Source: Centroberyx gerrardi
Taxonomy: Eukaryota > Chordata > Actinopteri > Beryciformes > Berycidae
Assembly (NCBI RefSeq): GCF_048128805.1
Contig: NC_136000.1
Coordinates: 16,548,354-16,612,353 of the forward strand
Length of the DNA stretch: 64,000 nt
Direction: 5' to 3'
In this document: piece after piece, positions 13,591-26,636 of the stretch
How positions within the stretch are numbered: the first letter of the stretch is position 1
How the letters are laid out: each line of letters begins with the position of its first letter
Translations under genes and position numbers: made by a program
The notes under the pieces: generated by a model
Told to the model about the DNA's origin: nothing
The model's database searches: none
Seen by the model: the letters and a program-made list of their open reading frames with translations, nothing else

Positions 13591-16500
13591 TGTGTTTTTC
13601 ATACCCTTCAGGCCTGTGTGTTAGCGAGAGCTCGCCGTTGAGCTCGTATACTTGACATTTCTCTGACATTTCCCCTCAGCGCCCCTCCTCCCCACATGGC
13701 TCCTCAGTTAGGGCCTCTCCACGCATCACTGCCTCCCACTAAAAAGCACCCAGAACCTCTACTCCAATCTCCACTTCCCTACACAGCCACTCCCACCCAC
13801 TTCCATCCAGCCACAAGTACAGCTTCGACCTGGCTTTGTTGCCATTGTATCAACATCCACCTCTGAGCGGACCGACTATCTAACACTATCTAATCTAACC
13901 CAAACTAAACTCACCATTCTAGCTGCGGTAGCGTTGTCTGAAACTGCATCTAGTGAGCGAACAAACATATGGAAGGAGGAGTTTTGTTGTGTTCCATGAG
14001 GCCTAGAAGGCCCAGAGGCTAGAGTAGTATACTAGGCAGACAGCACTCCCTCCCCATGTACTGTAATTAAAGAGGAGACTGGTCTGTATTGACTAGAAAA
14101 CCACTGCATGCCCTTGAAGGAACATCTGTACCGGAGAAAAACAAGGCAATTATGCAGAGGGGTGGAGGGGAAAGGGAGGAATCTTAAGGGGGAAGGAGAG
14201 AGGTATAGACACATCTCGCCTTCAAAGAGAGAAAGAGACAGAGAGAGAGAGCAGGGGAAATCTCATCTCTGCATCAAGCCCTGAATATTAACAGACATCA
14301 TAGAGCAGTTCTGTTGCTACTATCACCAAGCCTTGCTCTTGTCCTATTATTACTTCAGTTACTCCTCCTTTCTTTCCACTGTGTAGCTCCCTGAAGCCTT
14401 TATCTGCAGCCTTGAGACCTCAAGGCCCTCTGGATGAATGCATTTACCCTGACCTCTGTTTGGGCCTCAGAGAGGAGTGAACTGGTTCAAACAATAGTCT
14501 CGCTCTGCCCGATGTTACAAAACAACCGAGGGTTTCACTGCGAAACACTATATACTGTATCTATTGTTGGAAAAACAGATGTGACTTGAAGGTCATCGCT
14601 CAATATTTTACAAATACAGATAATTACACCCTCAAAACTGTACCATTTTGTAAATAAATACATTTAAGAAGCTCATTAAGCCAGACATTATTTTGTAAGC
14701 GTATTGTTTTGAATAATGAATAGCTTGTTTTGCATAAAAGTAAAAATGATCCTGAGGATGTCTAAAACATTTTCACAACAAAGATAGATCATCATATAAA
14801 ACCAAGAAAAATCTTTTCATTCAATTGCCAATTGTATATGGCTCCAGCCATCAATCATCAGCATGCAGGAAGCTCCAGCAGTGCTCCTTGAAAATAAAAT
14901 CAGTCAGCGAAATAGTGCATCCACAGAAAAACAAAAGCACAACAGTAAACACCATAGCTGTTCAGTGGAAACAGAAGTGGTCACTAAGGAAGGAAGAGAG
15001 GTTGATTTCCACTATTTGTTCTGAGGGTCTGGGGGAGGGAGGAGGGCGGTGTTTGAGACTCCCGACTGACCATGGGAGCTGTACACAGGTCTTCAATAGA
15101 CGACGGCTGGGGGAACATTTTCCCACCATCGTTCCACGCTGATGAGAGGACAGGGGAGTTGACACTAAGCAGGAGCAGCAGCCATGTTTTCTTTGTCAGC
15201 TCCTCAGAGTCAAGGTCGACCTCATCTCCTTCACCAGGCAAAAACATGCATCTGCATACCTTTGATTCACACCACTGAGATATGGTAGACACAGTCTCCA
15301 GACAGAGAGAGAGAGAGAGAGACAGAGAGAGAGAGAAGCAGGCGCCCAGTCTCTCTCAAGCACCACAGTGTGTAAAAGTCTAGGCAAAACAAACAAATAA
15401 AGGGCAATAGTACACCTGGCCCATGCCGTGGCGCTGATATCTCCCTCTCACCCGCACATTAACTTCATCAGCATCTGCTAACTAGCACAACAAAGCAGCA
15501 AAACCAGCAAAACCAGCAAAAGGGCGCTGCCTTTCCCATTATATCTTGTCATGAACTGCTGATAAGTCTTCCATAGGTTACAACTACAGCTGATTTCTAA
15601 ACTAATAATCACTGCTTTCATTTTAGCACATGGCTTGTTATTGAAATTCTCATAAAGATACACTATGAAATCATTAATTGATTAATTCATTGTCTTTATT
15701 AATGTCACTTAATTCTTTTTAAAATCTATTAATTACCTAATTACCTGTGCTGAATTGTGGCCATAACTCTTTCATCTGTTCAGATAAGATAAGGCATTGT
15801 GTGTTCTGTATTATGTGCAGTCAGTGAAGGAATGTGAACCTGATAAAAACACTGATGGTCCTTCTTCATTTGAAAAAATATTTTCTGTGACCCTTCCTTT
15901 CTGTGAACTTTGAAAAATTATTAATGACCCTCCCCTGGGCAGCCTATAGACCAAAAGTTAATGGATATATGGCCAAAGGAAGCAATCAGGTGCTCCGTAT
16001 CTTTAAAACATTTGTATGATAAGCTATATAGACAAGATCAATATAAAATATAAACCAAGCAACGTGACCCAAAACCATAAACCCAAACACTGTTGTTTGG
16101 ATTTTATGTCAGACAGGAACATTACATTTTCACATAAAGCCTGATCAGAGCTCTGTCTGCAATTCTGTCTGTGTCAAACAGGACAGGCTGTGAGGCTATA
16201 TTACATAGGCTTACACAACTGCCCTCTAGTTTAGAACAGGCATGAGCCCAAGACAGCTGACCTGGGTGTCCCAATTTCTAATGCCTTCTCTCACTCTGAC
16301 TTTTGAGAGAAAAAGAACGGTGAAGATGTGTAATGTTGCTACAAGCTGCTACACAAAGCATTAGCGCTGCACCAATGACTGAGAAAAAACTGGACAGACT
16401 ATGCAGAACTGAATTGATATTGAAATTTCATCATTTAGAAATTACATGACCCTCCTCTGAACCGTTTAAGAAAATGCCTGACCCTGCCCATGGGCTGAAA

Positions 16501-17138
16501 TTAAACAACGATGACCCTCCCCCAGGTTCCTCCATATACCCCCTTTCCATAAATTGCAAACGGTCCCTAAGGCAAATATTTAACTGACATGGTCCAGACA
16601 GGTAGACTAGCTCATTTCTTGGCAGAGCAACTTTAACCTCAACTGAGTATGCTTTTCTAATACCTGGTGCTCTATATTGCAGCCATCCCTCACTCCACAA
16701 ATAGCCTGATCTAAAGACAAGGTCTCTATAATGAACAGAGAGGAAATGTTTGCACTGGCCCGTGGACAATCCTGCAGGCTGACGGAAATGAAGGAAAAAC
16801 ACCGCATAGATTCATGGGATTTGTTCGGCGAAGAAATGCACATTTTCGGAATGTTTGTGAGGCCGAAACCCACCTACCTAGATCAAAGACACATCGGCAT
16901 TTACTTGTATCAGACGAGGGATGCAAAATATTGCACACATACTGATATTTTTAAATGAATTAAGCTACCTTAAATTAATTAAAAATTGAACACAAACAAA
17001 TATCATGTTCTGCAGTGCATAAACAAATATCTTAATGAAATTAATACAGTCCCTGAACACTGCCCTTGCTTTATTCTACCTTGACGAGTCTCCGTTGAGA
17101 CACAGTATGAAATAAAAAGCACCTGGATCTCAGGTTAC

Positions 17139-17699
17139 CTTTCTGACAATGGTTGGAGGTCCAGCAGCGGTAGTCATAGTTGCCTTTGAACATGGTCCGT
17201 TGACACAGAGGGTTGTCCTGGCTGTTGATGCCTGGGCAGACGTCCCCGCACTCCTTGTACTGCGTATTTTCATTTTTGTTGTAGTCGGCGTCCATGATGA
17301 GGGACCAGTCCACCGAGTCCAGGTAGCAGAGCTCGGGGTTTTTCTCAATCCGGATGGTTCCTCGGGTGATGTTCCTCAGGTTGTACAGGCCGATGTCCTT
17401 CAGGCTGGTCATCTCGAAGATCACCAGGGCGTAGTTGTAGAAGAGGTTGCGCCCACGGATGACGCTCAAGTTGGGGAAGAGCGTGCTGAGGCTGTCCAGG
17501 CCCGAGACGCGGAACAGCAGCAGGTAGTCGGTGACGACGGTCAGCTTCGGGAAGCTGAGGGAGCGGAAGAGCTCCTGGTTGAGGTTGTTGGTCTTGTCGG
17601 AGATGAGGAGGATCTGCAGGTAGCCCTCCACCACCGTGCAGTTCTCCAGCCGCTTGAACTCGCTGATGTCATTACGGATGTCGATACTCGGGCCACAAA
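17139..17699 (-). CDS. igf1r: igf1r coding exon 2: L1 domain and start of cysteine-rich region
   Basis: The acceptor (TTCCAG) is just above 17699 and the donor GTAACC is at 17133-17138. The 561 bp encode [11 protein letters not shown] through CWTSNHCQK. Three N-glycosylation sequons typical of the L1 domain are present: NCT, NLS and NIT. The end carries the paired cysteines CGDVCPG and RCW..NHCQK of the first furin-like module. The residue at the exon junction is V where mammals have EI, so the junction is one residue shorter. Confidence 0.95.
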
Positions 17700-20600
17700 C
17701 TGGAAGACACACAGAGAGAAAGGCCTTAAGTTGCATCCTCCATCTCTCAACATGGAACACATCATCCAAGAAAGCATTAGTGTTGGAAACTATACAAGAG
17801 AGTATTACAGAATTCCTTTTGTATTAAAAACGTATGTAATGCAGTATTTGGTAGTGTACATAGGCATTTATAGATTAGCATGTAGATTACTTTTGCCTAA
17901 AGATTTTAATTATAATAATCTTCTTGAAGCATATAATCCTGTTAGTCAAGATGGTAAGGCTGGCGCTTTGCGAGCAACACGTCATGTACTGTAAAAAAAA
18001 AAAAAAAAAAAAAAAAACCCAGACAGCATATAAATAATAAGCGGCTCCGAAAAATCTGCAGTGCTCGGCCAAGTTTTGTTTCTCACTACATTGTGTACAA
18101 AAAGTTATTGTTTGGTTTGAGTGTTTTCCTTCCTTGTTTGAGCGGAGTGATGGCCTGAAATGACACAGCCGTCTCAGGCAGACATTCTTATTCTAACAAG
18201 GGAGACGCATTATCGAGCAGGGTCAACCGAGGTGAATGCATTTTTAATATGGAGAAGGCTTGAGGAAACTGTCATTGAAGCATGGGTAAATATTTTCAGA
18301 CAGCTTCTGTCTACATTATTTCAAATGTGGAATCCTCATTTGTCTGTAACAAAATGTTCTCCGTCACCTCGGATAACCCCCGCTTTTGAAAAAGCCATTC
18401 GTCTCTGCTCTGCATACAGAAAACAACACTTGAAACCACAGTGCCTGGAGCGTCCTCCGACACCACACACACGCACACACACACGCACACACACAGATGC
18501 ACAACAAAGACACCATTTATTATTGATGACAATCATCTCTGCTTTTAATTGTGCCTGTCAATTACTACAGCTGGGAACTGATGATAGAGGATATTCTCAT
18601 TATGTGACTATGCAGTAATGTAACAGCTGAAAAGGTGGAAAGCTCCTCTTCAAAAGGATGTAGAGCCATACAGATAAAACCAGTAAAATTCTCTTAAGAT
18701 GCATCATGTAAAAGATTTATGAAACAATGAATGATTTATGTAATTACAAAATTGGCATATATTATAACCAACAGGTCGCATAATGTTTTGAAATGGCACC
18801 AAGAAGGTTCAACAATCTGCACAGGAAATGCCTTGACATATGAGCTCCTTGGCTAAACCTGTTATGTTCTTACAGAGGCTTAGGACGCCCTCGCAGTGAG
18901 CGGCACTGTCACAGGGCCTGTCCAATAAGACAAACAGTCATGTTTTCAACAACAGTCTTTGATCCTTGTCAAAACACTGTCTAACCAAGACTAAGGGATG
19001 GAGCAAAGAGCTAAACCGTTTCCAGCCCCATAATAACAACTGTACAACCAAAGCTTTCCTCTTAAATAGATTTGATCATAATGGTGAAATGGTTGTGGAA
19101 ATCATACCAAAAAAATGTAAGTACCCTCTACTTGGCACATACTCAACCACAGGATGTGTATGTACTCTCAAAATGTTCCTAAGAGTAAATTAGATCCACT
19201 TCAGCAGTGACAAAAAAGCCTATGTTTGATGTTCTTTGTTCAAACTGCCAAAAATAGCAGGCGCATTGTTTATCAGGATGAATGGGCTATATTTGCTCCT
19301 GTCAGGGTGTTTCACTTCTCCAAATTTAGAACGGAAGTGATTACTCCAGCAGAAAATAGTATTTGCTTTCTCCAATCGACACCAATGCCCCTGGGCTCCA
19401 CTTGTGAGCCATCGAGCTGCATGTCTTCTTTGTTTCATTGAGAATTTTCTTCCAGCTCCTCCAGCAGCCGGAGAGAGGGAGGAGGGGTGGAGCCACTCCA
19501 ATACAAAGACTAATTTGTTTGTTAGTAAAGAGAAACTCTAGGCCTCACTTCCTGATGAAGGCATTAATAAAATCAGGGGGCGTCTGGCCAGAGAATGGAG
19601 GGGGAGCAGGGAGATACTGTGGCGAGGGAGAGATAAGGTTTCTGCCAAGCGTAGCTATCTGAGGCCGTCCTATTGGTGTAAAACCACAGGTGACAAACAC
19701 AAACCACTAAATGAGTCAAACGTATTACTGGGTGTTGAAATTACTGAACGGATATTCCTGCGCTTTGTAGCAAAAAGACAGTTCCCTAGGTTTAATTTTC
19801 TGTTTTCAATATATTTTCTATTGAAATTCATTTAATTTTCACTTTAAAATTTATGAAATGAAAGAAAGGCAGAAAGAAAGAAAAAAGAAAGAAAGGAAGA
19901 AAGAAAGGAAGAAAGAACAGAAAGAAAGCAAACCCCTCCTGTTTGTGATTCCCTTGTTCTACTCATTAGGTATTCCTGCACTTTATAGCAAAAAGTCTAG
20001 TTTAAATTTTTTGTTTTCAATATATTTTCTATTGAAATTAATTTAAGTTTCACTTGAAATGAAAGAAAGGCAGAAAGAAAGAAAGCAAGAAAGAAAGCAA
20101 AAAGAAAGAAAGCAAAAGAAAGCAAGAAAGAAAGAAAGAAAGAACAGAAAGAAAGGAAACCCCTCCTGTTTGTGATTCCCTTGCTCTACTCATTAGGTAT
20201 TTCCGCACTTCATAGCAAAAAGACAGTTCCCGTGTCTAGTTTTAATTTTCTGTTTTCAATATATTATCTATTGAAATTCATTTTAGTTTCACTTTTTTTT
20301 CACGAATTTATGAAATTAAAGAAAGAAAGAAAGAGAGAAAGAAAGCAAGAAAGGAAAGAGAGAAAGAAAGAAAGGAAGAAAGCAAGAAAGAAAGCAAGAA
20401 AGAAAGAAAGAGAGAAAGAAAGAAAGAAAGGAAGAAAGCAAGAAAGGAAAGAGAAAGAAAGAAAGGAAGAAAGCAAGAAAGAAAGCAAGAAAGAAAGAAA
20501 GAGAGAAAGAAAGAAAGGAAGAAAGCAAGAAAGAAAGAAAGAAAGAAAGAAAGAGAGAAAGAAAGAAAGGAAGGAAACCCCTCCTCTTTGTGATTCCCTT

Positions 20601-23169
20601 GTTCTACTCATTAGGCATGTTAAGTACCAGGAATTCCAATCATTTCCTTGGAAAAGGATTGAGTCGGCTGCTGCCTCAAGCTAAGCCTCCAGGCTTCTCT
20701 GAGTCTTGCTAGTCAATCCATTTGTTATGAGGGCAATAATGCTTAAATAAGGTTTAGATAGCAAAACCTTTATTCATTATTACACAAACAGGAACAAGTG
20801 GAGAGAAATGGAAGCACTGACAAGAACGGCCCTAAGACTGATGTGTATATTTCAGCGCCTGTGTACGGCTTGTGTCCACAAAGAGGGATAAGCCCTCGTC
20901 GATGTGTCTCTCTCTCCCTCCTGTCTCTCTTTGCTCTTCACACTGCTGAGTAAACACACATATCTCCACAGTGTAATGGGATCCATCGGCTCATGTTTAT
21001 GATTGATAAACCTTGCCCTGGCCCTCCACGGAAATGTCATCACACAAATGCATACACCCACACACGCATGCACACACACACACACACACAGGCACCACCA
21101 CACATACATACAATCAAAAGTGAGCCTGTGTTAGAGCCAGCACTCCTAAAGATCATTATTTAGCCAAATACCATTTTTCTATAACATATATGGAAATAAA
21201 ATATTTTACATTGAAATGCCTTAATCTTAGCTTTGACTGACGTTAGACTTTCAGATTATACTACATCCCGAAGCATGTGCATAAAACCTGCACCTTTAGA
21301 CCAGATGTAGTGCTGTTTATCGGAGGCCACAGAGAGAGCATTCTGGGAAAGGACGTAATTGTATCATTTTCCGGCCATCCAGCTGTAAACCCCAGGAAGG
21401 TTATTAGGAAGAGGAAGCCATTCCTGCCTCTGAGCTTTAATGTGATGGAGTGCAGCGCCAAGGCTGAACCTTATCATATTAAAGAACCCGCTAGTTCCTG
21501 TCCATCAAAACGCATTAGAGCCCTCTGTCCCGTGTGTTTGAAGCGTGGTCTAGAAGTATCTGTGATGGCTTTCCTCAAATGTCTATATCTCACATGAAAG
21601 AGGCTGCTCAAATGTCACGTCTCACATTTGATGTCATCCTCCCTCTAACAACATGTAAAAGCCAGGGCTTTGTATTGAGAAGTGATAGCTATTAATGCGC
21701 ACTGAAGGTGTCAGAAGATATGTAAATGTGTCAGAAATGTCAAAATGCTGGATTCTTCCAACGGGATCTCAGGTTTTCCACTAGTTCATGGGCATTTGTG
21801 CTGAAAAAACAATCAAGAAACATCTGCTTTCATGTAGATAAGAGATGGATATAGATGTATATGATACAAAAAAAAATGCTACACAGCAAACAGTTTCCGC
21901 TATTGCATAATGAAATGCGTAATCATTCAAAAAAGGAAATGATCAAGAAAAGCGTCACGTTTAGAACCGGTATCAAATTTGAATCATCAAAACCATTTAT
22001 CGGCATAAAAAAAAAATGTCCACTGATATCCAGTTGTAGTTACAGCAGTGAGGGAGCTGGTCACTTCCTAGTCGTATCCCTTCACACCTGCCACCTCAAC
22101 TGGCCCTAATCCCCCGCATACTGGAAGTCATCTGACCAGCGATCTGGTGGGCCACTTCCCCTCGGTGGACCTCACTTCAAACACTCTGGCTCAGATATCA
22201 CACCCCAAACAGTAATACTACACTCCCCACCATGACAACTCTCACACAAAGACTCTCTCTCTCTCTCTCTCTCTCTACTTGAGGGAAGAGGGGGCAGTAA
22301 CACAGTCACACATACCTGCCAACTTTTACGATATTTTACTGTCAAATTTGAAGTGCTTGTGCTCTCAGATCACATTTACACACCACTTGCACCTCAGAGT
22401 TTTCTGTTACTCTTCTCTTGGACAGTTTGGGGTGCAGTGACATATTCCCAAACACATGTATTCTCTGTTACAACAATTACAACCAAAGATGTAATGACTG
22501 GATGAAAAACGTGCAATAATGAAATGATTTCTCTGAAGATTCTGGAATTCCTCTCAGATTCTGGAGACACTTTAACTTTAGAGAATATTCTTCATGCTGA
22601 TGAATCCTCCGTTCAGGACGGATCCACACTCAGTTTGTGATGAACAGCGTTCAGTTGATACAGCGAGTGCCATCCATTAGAAGAGCTAACATTTGCAATC
22701 ATCTCACAAATTGTACAATACTCCACGGGCTATTAAGCCGGCAGCCCATGAAGATGTATGTGTGGTTGGCCAGAGACTGCATATGAGCAAATCCAATGAC
22801 GGGCCACTTGAAATAAAGTGTTTAATTAAGCATTGTAAACCTCAGCTGGCAGCCTGGAGGAGCCGTAGGACAGCGTTTGACTGCACTCTCACAAACTAGC
22901 CCAGTGACACACTTTCACATCCTTACACAGGGGCACGCCACTGACTCAGGCTGTCACGCTGAGTCCTGCTGCAGTACGCAGAGAGCTGCACACAACGCTC
23001 CCTCTCTCTCGCACACACACACACACGAACACACGGACACACACACACCATAGGGCTATGAACACCGACTACACTTTCTCGCCGGGGGTGAGACAAGGCA
23101 TTCCAGCATCACCGCTCCATCAGCCGAGGCAGGATTGGGGGATGGGCAGAGCATCATGCAGAGAGAGAG

Positions 23170-23223
<54 letters not shown>

Positions 23224-26200
23224 GGAGAGAGAGAGAGTAACCATGTAGCCCTATAGTCACGAGATGGAGTGGGGAGCCTTGGAGTCAGAGAGGCAGCGTA
23301 CACATCTGAGTCACTCGCCCCATCACGAGGAGTGCTGTACTGCAACATGCTGTACCCAACGGGGGGGGGGGAGGTGGACGGGCTGCCTGTCAAAAGCAGA
23401 GCTATAGCTTTCTGACTTTCCCCTCATTTACGCCGCCGTCCGCCATTCAAGTTTCCAGGAGCGACATGTCCTCTCATGAATAACTGAGCAGGAACGCCGG
23501 TGTGTCCTCATGGAACAGGACAGAGGGTGCCTGTACTCGCACAACCCCTGCACCAATGTTGCCGGTGACATGTCTATTTATAAACGAGACTCTAATAGTA
23601 GTGGTGCCAAGTGATGAAGTTAAGTGTGAGGGCGCATCAGCCTGCACTGCCGGGCCGTCAAGAGGCCGCCCGCGTGAACAGCAAAAGCCAATGAAACAGT
23701 TCACAAACTCTCTACTCTTCCAATCAACAAAACCATGTCTGTTTCCCTGGCAAGTGTATTTTTGCACATTCTATTTCGAAAAACACCAAGTCTCTCTCTC
23801 TCTCTCTCTTTTAGAGACTTGTTTGCTGCATACTTGGAAGCCATGGCATGGAAAGTTTACTGTGGTGAGAGTTAAAAGGGAGCTTAATTACATTTTATTG
23901 GCGTGGACAGATTATTAAAACGAACAGAGCAAAAAAGTTTTCAACCCCTAATGGAGCTCTTGTTACGGCCTGGATATCTGTTACTTTCCATCTTTCTTTC
24001 TTTCTTTCTTTCTGCATCTGCAAGCGATGATAGAACCTGGAAATTCTGACCTTCCAGCCCAGTGAAGTGAACATCAGCCCCAAGTAATAAATTGGGGAAA
24101 CCCATCCCTGTCCTGATATTCACCATGGTCTTTGTCTTTGAACTCTTTGTCCTGTAAATCTAGAAGCTCAAGGTTCAAGAGTAGCCACTTTTCTCCCGCC
24201 CCCCCAAATGCGTTCATGGGTGTCTCCCTCGCTCAGCAGGGTGCAGAGAAACGCACCCCCACGTGATTCTGGTCAGACCGCTGGTCAATAGGACTGAATT
24301 AAGTTTTTCTTCCATTTGAATGCTAATAGAGGTCAGTCTCATGTCTGCTTCCCATGTCAAATTATCTTTACCATCCCACGTCTCTTCTAAGGATACAGAC
24401 AGACTCATTAAGGTCATGTGACGGCGGTAACGTAAACACAAACACACAAATCACACCAATATCCCATGAGAAGCAGCCACACATAGGCCTAATCTTTGGG
24501 TTCAAGGTGGGTTTACTGACTACCATGCAACTGATGATGAGCTGCTAGTGTTTGGCCCAGCATAGCAACACATGAAATATCCAATGCTGCAATTGGTCAT
24601 GTCTTTATCAGTCCAATTAGTGAATGAGGAACAGAGTTTTGAACTAAAAACCTCACTTTTCTTGTTATGTAAATCATATTCCTCTCCATGTTTAAAGTAT
24701 AAACAAATAATGATGAGCTTATTTATTTTACAAATGTTATAGTCTAATTCATAAACCTATTTTTTAGTTTTACTGAGCTAAATATGTAGTTCATAGGCAA
24801 ATAGCAAGGCTTTACTAAATCACCTATATAATCCAGTTTGTCTTGGCCTAATGTTTTTTCAGGACAGATTCAGATGCAGTCCTTGTTAGTGTCTTTGGCT
24901 CAACGTGGTATTTAGTCTGAAAGATTCCACTAAGCAGCTTAAAACATGATCAATGAGCAGTTACAGAAACTAATTCTAATGGCTAAATATAATGTCAAGT
25001 GACCAAAAGAAGAAGCAACTAATAAAGTGACCACTGTTTCTCCTGACCCTCACTGTCTTCCCTCTTGCAGAGTTGTTCTATTTTAGCTTTTGCCAAAAAA
25101 CAAGCATGGTTTGGGCTGCTCTTTTACATCCAGTAGATTGGATAAAATTAGGTTATTTTAGATTAGTTTAGATTAGATTAGAAAACTTAAACGAAGCATA
25201 TATTAACGCATTCTGAATTTCAAATCTTAAAACAGCACTGAAAAGATCATAGCAACAGCAAGAAAATTGATAGAAGCTTAACATATTACATGGTTACAGT
25301 CACATTAGAGATGTGAAATGTGGTTTAGCTTCAGGAAATTCCATTAATAATAGTTAATACAGTCACACCATTTGACTACTGAAATGTGTAAAAAGTAGGC
25401 AAACACACCTCATGCTGCTGATTAAATGGAAAGCCCAACAAGGGAAATAAAGTTTTTTGTTTTTTAAAAAGCTGTGAAAAGTAACCTCACCTGCTCCTCA
25501 GTGTTTGCTGTGAATTTACATTTTAAAGAATGAGTAGACCTGCCTAGACCTTACTGCTGAAAATGCCCTTCATTAGAATCATTTGCCTAGAATTCAAATT
25601 TTTAGTATTACTTTTTGTTTCCTGGATTTGTTTTTATGCAAAGTGCCAAATCATATTTCCTTTTCTTTAGTGTGGAATAGCATGGGATCAGGGATGGGGA
25701 GTAAACCCATCCAAACTCTGTTTACCCACCTTTTTAGGCTGACAGAATTATGTATTACATAATTTTATAACTAGAACAGATCATAGTGAACAGGGTTAGA
25801 TGTCAATTAAGTGAAGATAGTGTCTTTTATGGAGGGGTGGGGGTAAACGAATGCCTCTCAGAAAACAGAAGTGTTTTTTGTTCATATTGGTGATTGTTTG
25901 CCTTACGATGATCGATTAGGCTACTATTTACCCACCTTTCTGTTTACCACTATATCACTACATGGTCTTTAATAAAAAGGGAAGATTTTGTCTCATCTAG
26001 GCGATGTTCATGCGCAGCAACGCCACACTACGACATGCAAAATGGCCACATGGTCGTAGTAACCTTCACCACTGGTCCATGGATTCATCCTCCGGTTTCA
26101 GGATGTCTAATGTGAAGATTATGTCGACATGTGCTCGGTATCTCTCTCTCTTTCTGAACAAACAACCAAGCTTTATCAAATGATATGGGTTATTCTACAT

Positions 26201-26636
26201 AAACTCATAATTCAGCCTTGATTAAATGTGAGTCCACCTAATGACTGATACCGCATGGTCTTCTTTAATATAGCCTGTATAAGTAACAAGCAGACATCGG
26301 TGCCCTATTAAGTGCAGCAGCCTTATCATATTGAAAAACAGAGTCCTAATACATGGATATTTGACCTTATAAGAATTTTTATAAATAACGTTTGGAATAA
26401 ATGTTAACAAATGTTGCTCCGACGCAGTACAGGCATGAGAAGAGCAAAATGAAATCTTTGCTTTATGAAAGGCTATTATAGACTACAGAAACGATTTACA
26501 CACATATATTAACCTTTTACAAAACATTATAAAAATACTTACCCTCTCCATATGCGGACCATATGCAGATAGTGGAGACAGACAGCATCAGACCCCAAAA
26601 CAAGGTCGGGCTACCCCTCTGTGTCTCAGATCTCAT
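17139..26636 (-). CDS. igf1r: Insulin-like growth factor 1 receptor, 5' coding part (exons 1 and 2; partial)
   Basis: IGF1R is a plasma-membrane receptor tyrosine kinase that binds IGF-1 and IGF-2 and signals through PI3K/AKT and MAPK. Only the first two coding exons are here: join of 26543-26636 and 17139-17699, read on the minus strand, 655 coding bases. Exon 1 gives a signal peptide and ends in phase 1 before a GTAAGT donor. Exon 2 gives the L1 ligand-binding domain and the start of the cysteine-rich region and ends in phase 1 before a GTAACC donor. Both exon sizes (94 and 561 bp) match the vertebrate IGF1R layout. The peptide contains [19 protein letters not shown] and [20 protein letters not shown], which are diagnostic of IGF1R and not of the insulin receptor. 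Exon 3 onward (rest of the cysteine-rich region, L2, fibronectin repeats, transmembrane segment, kinase) lies beyond coordinate 1. Teleosts usually keep two copies (igf1ra and igf1rb); I cannot tell which this is. Confidence 0.95.
17993..18017 (+). repeat. Poly(A) run of 25
   Basis: Twenty-five consecutive A in igf1r intron 1. The AT-rich 200 bases before it do not resemble a known retroelement or gene, so whether it is a retroposon tail is unclear. Confidence 0.8.
19753..20616 (+). repeat. Three-copy tandem repeat with GAAA purine arrays
   Basis: Three consecutive units start TATTCCTGCGCTTTGTAGC or a close variant at 19753, 19971 and 20198. Each contains TTTTCAATATATT and CTATTGAAATT, then a GAAA/GCAA purine array, then CCCCTCCTSTTTGTGATTCC and ACTCATTAGG. 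Units are about 218, 227 and 419 bp; the third is longer because its purine array expanded (20317-20575). It lies in igf1r intron 1. Confidence 0.85.
22254..22276 (+). repeat. (CT)n microsatellite
   Basis: 23 bp CT repeat in igf1r intron 1. Confidence 0.9.
23160..23237 (+). repeat. (GA)n microsatellite
   Basis: About 78 bp of GA repeat with a few GC and GG interruptions in igf1r intron 1. Confidence 0.93.
26543..26636 (-). CDS. igf1r: igf1r coding exon 1: start codon and signal peptide
   Basis: The ATG is at 26634-26636. The exon encodes 31 codons plus one base. It begins [16 protein letters not shown], with a hydrophobic core (LMLSVS..) typical of a signal peptide, and ends AYGE before the donor GTAAGT at 26537-26542. 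The shared GSPT..WGL pattern, the 94 bp length and the phase 1 end match IGF1R exon 1 of other vertebrates. It was too short to stand out as an open frame and was found from the splice pattern. Confidence 0.93.

Larger units (their letters stand above)
1..17138 (-). other. igf1r: igf1r intron 2 (5' part; continues past the window)
   Basis: This stretch follows the exon 2 donor, and I see no match to IGF1R exon 3 (cysteine-rich module) in it. All open frames are short and unlike known proteins. It contains microsatellites, purine tracts and a dispersed-repeat copy near 3915-4072, listed separately. GC-richer patches lie at about 7260-7460, 8450-8700 and 13010-13330. IGF1R intron 2 is very long in other vertebrates, so a first segment of over 17 kb is expected. 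Confidence 0.85.
17700..26542 (-). other. igf1r: igf1r intron 1
   Basis: This 8,843 bp intron is bounded by a GTAAGT donor and a CAG acceptor. It holds a 25-base poly(A) run at 17993-18017, the three-unit tandem repeat at 19753-20616, CT and GA microsatellites at 22254-22276 and 23160-23237, and otherwise AT-rich unique-looking sequence. I see no coding exon in it. Confidence 0.88.

Noticed and set aside
1-17138. Search for igf1r exon 3 (cysteine-rich module)
   Set aside because: No frame with the expected cysteine pattern was seen; exon 3 is presumed beyond the window.
17149-17994. Plus-strand open frame of 281 codons
   Set aside because: It is the antisense of igf1r exon 2 plus intron sequence; the minus strand encodes a clear IGF1R L1 domain with proper splice sites.
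17789-18017. Possible processed retrocopy ending in the poly(A) run
   Set aside because: The 200 bases before the A-run show no coding similarity and no polyadenylation signal at the right distance.
19858-20684. Lys/Glu/Arg-rich and Phe/Ser/Leu-rich frames on both strands
   Set aside because: Translations of the GAAA purine arrays; low complexity, no gene signals.
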